64,000 nucleotides of DNA, from NCBI GenBank assembly GCA_030373325.1, contig JAUCZB010000012.1, forward strand, positions 25,496 through 89,495, read 5' to 3'. Below the pieces are notes generated by a model. That model did no database searches. It saw only the letters and a list, made by a program, of their open reading frames with translations, and was not told the DNA's origin. Below, piece after piece: positions 1 through 7,130 of this stretch; the stretch's first letter is position 1; every line of letters starts with the position of its first letter. Position numbers and translations under genes: made by a program. Origin of the DNA: Cyanobium sp. CZS25K (lineage in GTDB: Bacteria > Cyanobacteriota > Cyanobacteriia > PCC-6307 > Cyanobiaceae).

Positions 1-760
1 GGGTGGGCTTGCTGATCCGGGTGGAGGGCACATGGATCACCCGGCCCTGCTGCAGTTTGGCCGTGTTGGTCGGGGTCGGGGATGGCAGGGTGCGGAGGGC
101 CTGGCGCATGGGCTCCCTCAGGTTCTTGGGCAGGGGGGCCATCGGATCTCCGCTGCTGGCCCAGCGTGCCCGCTCCGCCCTCGCTACCGGTGGCATGGAG
201 GGCGAGCCCAGATCCTGAATGGTGAGCACCCCACCAAGTAGCTCGGAGCTGGAAAAGTCGCGCTGCAGAAGGGTCCGGGCGCTGCCGAGGCCGGAGGTAC
301 CGAGGGGAGGCCCATCGATGCGGAAGGAGGCCGAGGCGGCGGGAACCTTGGTGTGGCGTGCCGGCCTGGGCGTTCGGAGGGCGAGCGGCGGTCGCCGGCC
401 TGGATCGGGCCGGGCGCGGGATGAGTTGGCCGGGCCGCTCAGATCAAGACTGCGCGACAGGGGCGCATCCAGCAACGAACCGATCTTTTCGGAGGCCGAA
501 CTGAGCACATGGCCTGTGGTGACGCCCAGGCCTTCAAGGGGCGAGGCGGCGTCGATCTTGGGAGACTTGGCGGGTGGTTCCTGCACGGAGGCGATTGCCT
601 CGTCTGTGCCCTTGGGCTCGGCGGGCTGGGGAATCGCCATGTCCTTCACATGGGCCTGCCAGCGATCGTGGGCGTCGATGGCCAGCAGCGGTAGCCAGAT
701 GGACTGGCTCAGCAGGGCCCAGGCGATAGCTACGGGACCGATGGAGGGTTCGCGGTGCAT
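1..760 (-). CDS. hypothetical exported/membrane-anchored protein, partial (C-terminus beyond window)
   Basis: An open frame runs from an ATG at 760 to the window edge with no stop, so about 253 residues are visible and the C-terminus is missing. The N-terminus has one hydrophobic stretch at about residues 9-27 (VAIAWALLSQSIWLPLLAI) that could be a signal anchor. The rest is low in complexity and rich in Pro, Ser, Arg and Ala, with no motif I recognise. It lies 23 bases downstream of the Wza-like gene on the same strand, so it is probably co-transcribed with the export protein. A role at the envelope beside the polysaccharide exporter is inference from position and the hydrophobic N-terminus only. 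Confidence 0.6.
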   Translation of the reverse strand, partial: MHREPSIGPVAIAWALLSQSIWLPLLAIDAHDRWQAHVKDMAIPQPAEPKGTDEAIASVQEPPAKSPKIDAASPLEGLGVTTGHVLSSASEKIGSLLDAPLSRSLDLSGPANSSRARPDPGRRPPLALRTPRPARHTKVPAASASFRIDGPPLGTSGLGSARTLLQRDFSSSELLGGVLTIQDLGSPSMPPVARAERARWASSGDPMAPLPKNLREPMRQALRTLPSPTPTNTAKLQQGRVIHVPSTRISKPT

Positions 761-783
761 GGGAAGGACTCGAGAAGCGGATG

Positions 784-2046
784 TCAGCGGAAGTTTCTGT
801 TGCCGTTGTTGTTGCCGTTGAAGGTATCTCGGAAGAAATAGTAGGAGCTGGCGGCCTGACTGAGGGGAACGATCACCTGATTGAGGACGTCGAGCGCCTC
901 GGCGTAGAAGGTGCGGTTGACGATGATCGTGTCCCTGTCCCGCAGGGGCGGATTGAGCCCCTTGGACACGCCGATCCCGTCCCTGTAACTGAACACTTCG
1001 CGAGTGGTGGTGCCGTTCCGGTTGAGCCGAACGAGCTCGATGTCATTCTTGTTCGCCCGCCAGTTCTCGGCTCCTCCGGCACGGAAGATGGCCTCGGCCA
1101 GGGGGGTGTTGGCGGGCAGACTCAGGTTGCCGGGGCTCCTGACTTCACCGATCACAGACACGTTGATCGTGGCCGGGGCCAGGTTGGTCGCACCGATCTG
1201 GAGGATCTCGTCGGGGATCAGATCTTCGGTGCGCGCGATGACAATGGTGTCCCCGTCGAAGAGGATGGGGTTCTGGCGCTGGTTGCCAACCTGGAACACC
1301 TGGGCCAGATCCAGCACGGTCTGCTTCTGGCTGCCGTCAGGGCCGGCCAGACGACGAAGCAGCACCTTGCGGATGTCGGCATTGAGGGTGACGCCGCCGG
1401 CGGTCTGAATGGCGGAAACCGGCGTGGAGAAGGAGGGCAGGGGATAGAGCCCAGGGCGACCCACCTCTCCGATGATGGTGACCTTGACGGGCCGGGGGTT
1501 GGTCAGACTGAGAATCAGTTCGGGCCTCACCAGTTGTTTTGCGTAGAGGGAGGTGAGCCAGCGGGTGGCCTGGCCGATGGTCAGGCCCGTGAGCTGAACT
1601 GACCCCAGCAGGGACAGGGTGGAGGTGCCGTCCGGAAGGATGGAGACCGCTCCACCGATGGCGGCAGCGGAAGGGTCGGTGAAGGTGAGCTGGAGGCCGT
1701 CCCCAGGACCGAGAACGTAAAGGTCGTTATAGACCTCGGTGACCGAGAGGGGGAGCGGGGCGGAGGAGGCGGGACCGGCCGGGGGAGCGGCGCTGAGGGC
1801 GGCTGATCCCCGCCAGGGGGAATGGGGGTTCACGCCCTGGGGGACTGAGGCCTTCAGGCCTGTTGGCGCGAGCATCGCCCCGGAAAGACCCAGCACACCA
1901 AAGACTCTCAGTCGTCGGCGGAGGGGGCGAGAGCTGAACCAGTGACGAATCGGAGCCCCTGGAACAACGTCTGACGAACGACCTGAAAATGGCCTCTGGC
2001 TCATGGCCTGCCCCTGTTGTACAGATGTTTTGGGAGGAGTCGCCAC
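784..2046 (-). CDS. wza: polysaccharide export outer-membrane protein (Wza-like, Poly_export + SLBB)
   Basis: A 420-residue protein that should form or gate the outer-membrane exit channel for polysaccharide. A basic N-terminus and hydrophobic stretch (about residues 46-66, RRRLRVFGVLGLSGAMLAP) look like a signal peptide. The poly_export motif YVLGPGDGLQLTF follows at about 110-122, and then SLBB-type repeats with VTIIGEVGRPGLYPLP and a second INVSVIGEVRSPGNLSLP. No lipobox cysteine is obvious. The start is a GTG at 2046; an internal ATG at 2004, preceded by an AGGGG-like stretch, is an alternative that still keeps the signal peptide. It diverges from the Wzc-type kinase across about 100 bases, the usual partnership. 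Confidence 0.9.
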   Translation of the reverse strand: MATPPKTSVQQGQAMSQRPFSGRSSDVVPGAPIRHWFSSRPLRRRLRVFGVLGLSGAMLAPTGLKASVPQGVNPHSPWRGSAALSAAPPAGPASSAPLPLSVTEVYNDLYVLGPGDGLQLTFTDPSAAAIGGAVSILPDGTSTLSLLGSVQLTGLTIGQATRWLTSLYAKQLVRPELILSLTNPRPVKVTIIGEVGRPGLYPLPSFSTPVSAIQTAGGVTLNADIRKVLLRRLAGPDGSQKQTVLDLAQVFQVGNQRQNPILFDGDTIVIARTEDLIPDEILQIGATNLAPATINVSVIGEVRSPGNLSLPANTPLAEAIFRAGGAENWRANKNDIELVRLNRNGTTTREVFSYRDGIGVSKGLNPPLRDRDTIIVNRTFYAEALDVLNQVIVPLSQAASSYYFFRDTFNGNNNGNRNFR

Positions 2047-2148
2047 CGATGGACACTTACTGCACTACCACCATAGGCTCCCTAGTCAAGGGGGCCTTCC
2101 TGGCGGGTTGCCCTTATCATCCATCTAACTTTCACCGCGGTTCATAAC
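2047..2148. promoter_or_regulatory. divergent intergenic region between wza-like and wzc-like genes
   Basis: This 102-base gap separates two divergently transcribed export genes and must carry both promoters unless transcription starts inside the genes. On the minus strand a TTGACT (complement of 2084-2089) lies upstream of the wza-like gene and could be a -35 element, but no good -10 partner is at standard spacing. On the plus strand TTGCCC and TTATCAT near 2118-2130 are only weak matches. Confidence 0.35.
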
Positions 2149-4740
2149 GTGACAACGACCGGTGTTCCTCCTGAAACCTTTCCGGGTGGAACGTCGCGCC
2201 CGCTCTCACTCCCCCCATCGGGCGGTTCCGGCCCCAATGCGGCCCTGCTGATGGATCCGTCGCTTCAGAGCCCCCTGAGCCCCGCAGGCGAGGCCAGCAA
2301 GGGGTCCGGTGGTTTGGCTGGTCTGGTGCGAACCGTCAAGCGACGCCAGACAGTTTTCCTGATCACCTTCGCAGTGGTCACCGGCGCCCTGGCGATCAAT
2401 ACACTCCGGCAGCGCATCTTCGCTCCTATCTACCAGGGCGGTTTTCAGATGCAGATCAGCAACCCCTTCGATACCTCCAGCCGCGGCGGCGGCGGCGGAG
2501 GATCGGTGGAGAGCGTTGCCCGCACTGAGATCAGGCCCGATGTGCCCAGCCTCATCGTTCTGATGCGCAGCCCCCTGCTGCTCGGTCCGGTCGCCCAGCG
2601 TCAAGGCGTGCCGCTAAGCGAACTGGAGAGAAATCTTGCGATCAACCAGCAATCCGATCGGGTCGACAACGTTCTCAATATTTCCCTGAATTGGCCGGAT
2701 CCTGCCAAGGGCAAAGCGATTCTTGGTCAGCTTGCCAAGGATTACACCGCCTTCTCCCTCACCCAACGGCAGGCGGCGGTCAATTCCGGTGTCCGGTTCC
2801 TGGATGAACAGGCCCCGGCCATTGAGGAAAGGGTTCGTAAGCTTTCCCAGGAGATGCTCAAATTCCGGGAACGCAACAACTTCGTTGATCCGGCCACGGC
2901 CGCCGGTCAGATCCTCGGGGCCCGTGAAGGACTCGTCAATCAGTTGCGCACCCTCCAGAACGAACAGGTGCAGCTGGACAGCCAACTCAAATCCATCCAG
3001 ACCGGCAAGCTGCAGTTCACGCCCAGCGGAGCGCCCACGGCCCTCGAGCAGCTTGGTCGCAGCACTGTCCTTGTCCCCGGCAGGGGCAACGGCGGAGCGG
3101 AGGTCACCAGTGGTGGCAGTACCCCAACTCCCCTGGAACTTCTCAATCGGTTCGAACAGGAACTGGCCACCGCCAAGGGCACCTTCAAAGACAACTCTCC
3201 GATCGTGCAGTCCCTGCTGGCCAGGCGCAATCAGCTTCTGCCTGTGGTCCAGCGCCAGGCCGCCGATGCGGTCAAGGCCAGGTTGCTGTCCAATGTGGCC
3301 CAGCAGGATGAGATCAACCGCCAGATCCTGCTTCTGGGTGAGAACTTCAGGAACAATCCTCAGAAGATGTCGGAGTTCGAGAACATCAGCCAGCGACTCG
3401 CGATCGCCAGGGAGCAGTACTCCTCCTACATCCAGGCCAGGGAGCGCTACCGGCTGGAGATGGCCCGCTCGATCACCCCATGGGAAGTCATCGGACCTCC
3501 TGATTTCGGCAATAGTCCCGTGGAGCCGAACATCCAGAGAAGCCTCCTGAGGGCCATCATGATCGGTCTGCTGGCCGGTTTGGGTGCGGCGATCCTGAGG
3601 GAGCGGACCGACAACGTTTTTCATACCCCCATGGAGGTGGAAAAGGAACTTCAGTTGCCCGTGCTCGGCCTGATTCCCTACCTGCCCCTTGAGCCTGGCG
3701 TCGACATCGCCACCAGCATTTCCAAGATGTCGTCCAGCGAAAGGTTCGCCATCAAGGAGTCTCTGCGCAGCCTGTTCACCACGTTCCGCCTGCTTCGTGC
3801 CGACAGCAACATCCGCATGGTGGGAGTGACTTCCTCTACCCAGGGGGAGGGGAAATCCACGGCGGTCTCCGTGTTCTCCAGAACCCTCGCCGATCTTGGC
3901 CTGAAGGTGCTGATCATCGACTCCGACATGCGGCTGCCGATGCAGTCCAGGTATCTGGGAATTGAGCAGGGCGAAGGCCTGTCCACATTGTTGTCGGATT
4001 CGACGCGAAAACCCACCGATTTCATTCACTCTGTCGCTGACAATATGGATGTGCTTCCTGCTGGTCCGAAGCCACCGGATCCTGCGAAGCTGCTGAATTC
4101 CAGTCGGTGCAAAGAAGTCATGGATGAGATTCGCGCCCTGCCTGGTTACGACATCATCGTCGTGGACGCCCCACCTTGCCTCATGCTTGCCGATCCGATC
4201 CTGCTCGGCGAAAAGCTGGATGGCATTCTCTTCCTTGTGGGTCTCGGCAAGGTGAGTCGTGAGCTGGCCCCCCAGGCCAGCCGTCGCATCAAGGCTTCCG
4301 GGGTGGACGTGCTGGGCATCATCTGCAACCAGGTGAACTTACCAAGCCGTCTTAACGATTATGGCTACGAATATGGTTATTACTATCACTACGCCTACGC
4401 CTCGGCCTCCGGTTACGCCAAGGGTGCCACCGAACCCTCCAAAGGCGGATTGGGCGGTTACGTTCAGCGCTACCGCGACAGCTATGTGAAAGGTGCTGCC
4501 AGCAACTCCTACCTCACCTCTCGCTATATCGAGAGTGAGTCCGATGTCAAAACCAACGTCCGTGATGAGGACGCTCAGCCTTCCAGGTCAGACGCTCCCA
4601 ATGGCGGGCCGGTCGCTAACGGCAGCTACTTGCCACCTGCGGAAAGGGTTCCCTCCCGTCGCCAGCTTCCGCTGAGCGATTCAGGTTCAGGGGGAGGGCT
4701 GATCAGCTGGCTGCGGAAGCGCTTCGGCAACAGGGGCTGA
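2149..4740 (+). CDS. wzc: Wzc-type chain-length determinant fused to bacterial tyrosine autokinase
   Basis: An 863-residue inner-membrane co-polymerase/BY-kinase that controls polysaccharide chain length and links to the Wza exit. Visible parts, in order: a cytoplasmic N-tail; TM1 at about 66-84 (TVFLITFAVVTGALAINTL); a periplasmic Wzz domain with a Gly run (RGGGGGGS) and long coiled-coil-like helices (about 200-440); TM2 at about 465-483 (AIMIGLLAGLGAAIL). The kinase domain has Walker A SSTQGEGKST (about 562), Walker A' VLIIDSDMRLP (about 587) and Walker B DIIVVDAPP (about 668). A tyrosine cluster (YGYEYGYYYHYAYASASGY, about 738) is the expected autophosphorylation tail. Unusually, about 105 more residues follow that cluster. 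The start is a GTG; an ATG at 2254 is an alternative. Confidence 0.95.
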   Translation: MTTTGVPPETFPGGTSRPLSLPPSGGSGPNAALLMDPSLQSPLSPAGEASKGSGGLAGLVRTVKRRQTVFLITFAVVTGALAINTLRQRIFAPIYQGGFQMQISNPFDTSSRGGGGGGSVESVARTEIRPDVPSLIVLMRSPLLLGPVAQRQGVPLSELERNLAINQQSDRVDNVLNISLNWPDPAKGKAILGQLAKDYTAFSLTQRQAAVNSGVRFLDEQAPAIEERVRKLSQEMLKFRERNNFVDPATAAGQILGAREGLVNQLRTLQNEQVQLDSQLKSIQTGKLQFTPSGAPTALEQLGRSTVLVPGRGNGGAEVTSGGSTPTPLELLNRFEQELATAKGTFKDNSPIVQSLLARRNQLLPVVQRQAADAVKARLLSNVAQQDEINRQILLLGENFRNNPQKMSEFENISQRLAIAREQYSSYIQARERYRLEMARSITPWEVIGPPDFGNSPVEPNIQRSLLRAIMIGLLAGLGAAILRERTDNVFHTPMEVEKELQLPVLGLIPYLPLEPGVDIATSISKMSSSERFAIKESLRSLFTTFRLLRADSNIRMVGVTSSTQGEGKSTAVSVFSRTLADLGLKVLIIDSDMRLPMQSRYLGIEQGEGLSTLLSDSTRKPTDFIHSVADNMDVLPAGPKPPDPAKLLNSSRCKEVMDEIRALPGYDIIVVDAPPCLMLADPILLGEKLDGILFLVGLGKVSRELAPQASRRIKASGVDVLGIICNQVNLPSRLNDYGYEYGYYYHYAYASASGYAKGATEPSKGGLGGYVQRYRDSYVKGAASNSYLTSRYIESESDVKTNVRDEDAQPSRSDAPNGGPVANGSYLPPAERVPSRRQLPLSDSGSGGGLISWLRKRFGNRG

Positions 4741-4749
4741 GCTCTCTGC

Positions 4750-5376
4750 TCAGGAGCCGTTGCTGCCGTTCAGGCGTCTGGACATCGAAGCTGGTCCCAT
4801 CTCCTCGTTCCCCGATGGTTGGACGAAGAGCAGGCCCTCGAGCATCACGAGGTGGTCGTAGATCGGCATCGCCATCGGATGGCAGCGACGCACCCAGGCC
4901 AGCGCCTCCAGCAGGTCGATGCCCCGCAGCCGGGCCGTCAGCCCAACGGCCAGCAGGGGGGAGCGTTCACAGCCCGCCATGCAATGCAGATAGACAGGAG
5001 CGGCACCGTTCACGAGCGCTTCGGCCCTGGACAGGGCCAGGGCCAGCCTGGTTTCCTGCATCGGCTCCTGCTGCCTGTGATCAGGCAGGGACACCCTGTC
5101 GCTCGACCATCCTTCAGGAAGGATCAGTCGGCTTTCCTCCTCCGGATAGCAACAGCTGAAGCGGCTGCGGAAGCCGGCCTCCTCCAGCTGTTGCCAGTGC
5201 CTGTCGCTGCGGGGCATCGGACCGATCGCCAGCCGTTGGGTGAGCACCCAACTGCAGGGAAGCGAGCGCTCAAGCATCGGCTGGACAGGCTTGTCCACCT
5301 CCCTGAGGCTCTGCAGAAACCGCCGCAGGGGGCCGATCACGATCGTGCCCCCCTGACGAGGGGAGTGGCTTCGCAC
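4750..5376 (-). CDS. dual-specificity-type protein tyrosine phosphatase
   Basis: A 208-residue protein with the cysteine-phosphatase signature HCMAGCERS at residues 131-139 (Cys132 and Arg138 of C-x5-R), preceded by the hydrophobic strand VYL. A general-acid Asp could be among the residues at 93-99 (DRVSLPD). It is convergent with the Wzc-like kinase and ends 9 bases from it, so it is a plausible partner that dephosphorylates the kinase's tyrosine tail. Usual Wzb partners are low-molecular-weight phosphatases with an N-terminal C-x5-R; this one carries the motif mid-protein, as dual-specificity phosphatases do. The start is a GTG at 5376; a later ATG at 5277 would shorten it. The kinase substrate assignment is inference. 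Confidence 0.8.
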   Translation of the reverse strand: MRSHSPRQGGTIVIGPLRRFLQSLREVDKPVQPMLERSLPCSWVLTQRLAIGPMPRSDRHWQQLEEAGFRSRFSCCYPEEESRLILPEGWSSDRVSLPDHRQQEPMQETRLALALSRAEALVNGAAPVYLHCMAGCERSPLLAVGLTARLRGIDLLEALAWVRRCHPMAMPIYDHLVMLEGLLFVQPSGNEEMGPASMSRRLNGSNGS

Positions 5377-5525
5377 GGGCCAGCCCCCTGGTGAGGCTGT
5401 TGGACGGCCCCCAGAAGGAGGCAGATGGAGGGTGTTGGGGCGATGACGGAACGGGGCGTATTGAGAGGGTCAGAAGGGAAAGCAGGCGCTGCCGTCGGAA
5501 AGCCAGGGGTCTTGGCCCCTCCGGC

Positions 5526-6192
5526 CTAAGGCTGGGATCGCAGCACCGGCTCCACCAGGCCCAGCACTTGCTCCCAGAGCTGGTCGGAGGGGGGGCCCCT
5601 CTGGCTCCGCGCAGACTGATCAGGGTGCAGCCATAGCGGCGATTGGGCTGAAGTCCGATCCCACGCTCCAGAGCGTCACGCCTGCCGCTGGCCAGCTGGT
5701 CGGCCATGGCGGTGAGTTGTTCACGGGTCACCCCGAAGGCCTCCTTCAGCCCAGGGCCAGCCACCAGGCAGGTCTGGAGGGTGGGGCGATCCTGAGCCAG
5801 GCCTGTTGCCGTTGGGGTCGGTGTGGTGATCAGCTGGCGCTTGTGGAGGGTCAGGCTGGGTTGATCCCGCCCGATGGCACTGGCCTGGAAGTTGAACCGC
5901 TGGCGCACCGACCCCTTCATCAGGGTCAGCTCGAACCCCCACGCAGGGGGATGATCACTGGCGCGGTCGTTGAGAGTTCGTAGCTGCGCTTCGCTGGCCA
6001 GATGGCGCCGGGGGATGGGCGATCCGTTGGCGAGAGCAGCTGCGCCCCCCGGAGCGCGGCTTCCAGTTGGTCACCAGGCAGGGGGCGGGGGGCCCAGGGC
6101 CAGCGTGGAAACACGATCGCCTGGGCGGCCAGAAGCGCGGCGACCGTCGCAAGGCTGCCGTACCACCGCACCAGCAGGCCTGAGCTGATCAC
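5526..6192 (-). pseudogene. cyanoexosortase A system-associated protein, two apparent frameshifts
   Basis: The gene starts at a GTG (6192) overlapping the exosortase stop as GTGA. Its first frame gives a hydrophobic N-terminus (SLATVAALLAAQAIVF) and runs to a stop at 5926. A second frame resumes the protein (for example ASEAQLRTLNDR, then WGFELTLMKGSVRQRFNF and PSLTLHKRQL) and breaks again near 5590. A third frame supplies the natural end (PSDQLWEQVLGLVEPVLRSQP) with a TAG at 5526-5528. Both breaks need one extra base. The first can be placed in a G6 run (about 6049) and the second in a 7-base run at 5589-5595. The rebuilt protein of about 222 residues has the position and look of the small partner found beside cyanoexosortase A. 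A sequencing error and true decay cannot be told apart here. Confidence 0.75.
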
Positions 6193-7130
6193 GATCCTTC
6201 TCCCCCCTGCTGCGGCGAGGCGGGCAAGGGCGGCAATTCCCGCTCCAGCAGGCGCATGTAGACCATCCCGAAGACCATCACGGCCACACCGGAAAACACC
6301 AGCGATCCGGTGCTCTCATGGAAGAAATCGAACCACCAGCTCCCCTTGGAGTGGCCGTTGCCGGCAAAGATCGCCAGCAAAGCGATGCGGAACGTGTTGC
6401 AGATCAGCCCGATCAACGGAGCGATCAGCAGCAGCAGGATGCGACTGGCCCAGGAACGAATCGGGAACGCCAACAGGAAGATGACAGCCACGCAGAGGAT
6501 CTGGGCCATCATGTCCAGGCCGTTGCAAGGGCCGAGCACCTTCACGCCGCCTCCAGCCAGCAGCACGCTGCGGGCGTTCACGACCACATCGAGTCCCAGG
6601 ATGCTCAACCACAGGCCGGACAACTGTGCGGTGAGCAGGCTGATCGGGGCTTCCGGGAGGGTTCGCATCAACAGGGCGAAGCCCGGCAGGAGCATCAGGC
6701 AGAGCAGCGGATCGCGGAAGCGGCCCAGATCGGCGGGCTTTTCGGCCATCAGGCCCAGGGCGAAACCGCCGATCGGCGCGAGGGCGAACAGCAGGCCGTC
6801 CCAGTGAAGGATCAGCGCCGAGCGGGCCAGGACCCAGATCAGCAGCAGGCTGCCCAGGATCAGCCCCCAGGCGGCAGGCCTGGGGGTGAGGTCCTCGAAC
6901 TGATCCTCCATGCAGATCACCGCACCTCCCCACACCAGCAAGGCGAACACGGTGATGTGTTCGGTCTGACTGCTCTGGAAGACGGCGATGTTCTGAATCG
7001 CCACGGCTGCAGCCAGGGCCAGCCAGAGATTGCGGGGGGTGGGTGGGGGAACGGCTGGAATGGCCGCCCTCCAGGCCGGTGGAATCCTCAGGAGAATCGT
7101 GCTGGAGAGTCGCTGGAGGTAGTTGCTCAT
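6189..7130 (-). CDS. crtA: cyanoexosortase A (membrane transpeptidase/sorting protease)
   Basis: A 313-residue polytopic membrane protein with the complete exosortase catalytic set: Cys202 in GPCNGLDMM, Arg248 in CNTFRIALLA and His271 in FFHESTG. Repeated hydrophobic stretches give about eight membrane segments. Exosortases recognise a C-terminal PEP-CTERM-type tripartite signal and are thought to cleave it and transfer the protein to a cell-surface acceptor. In cyanobacteria they commonly sit in exopolysaccharide loci, as here. The gene overlaps the WbpM-type gene upstream by ATGA and the partner gene downstream by GTGA, so the three are translationally coupled. The name crtA follows cyanoexosortase A nomenclature and is unrelated to carotenoid crtA. 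No substrate gene is visible in the window. Confidence 0.92.
   Translation of the reverse strand: MSNYLQRLSSTILLRIPPAWRAAIPAVPPPTPRNLWLALAAAVAIQNIAVFQSSQTEHITVFALLVWGGAVICMEDQFEDLTPRPAAWGLILGSLLLIWVLARSALILHWDGLLFALAPIGGFALGLMAEKPADLGRFRDPLLCLMLLPGFALLMRTLPEAPISLLTAQLSGLWLSILGLDVVVNARSVLLAGGGVKVLGPCNGLDMMAQILCVAVIFLLAFPIRSWASRILLLLIAPLIGLICNTFRIALLAIFAGNGHSKGSWWFDFFHESTGSLVFSGVAVMVFGMVYMRLLERELPPLPASPQQGGEGS

Noticed and set aside
5270..5525. Continuation of the broken exosortase-partner frame into a 216-residue protein
   Set aside because: The stretch after about 5590 is out-of-frame Ser/Pro/Arg-rich sequence; the natural C-terminus is in another frame ending at 5526, and the rest overlaps the phosphatase gene.
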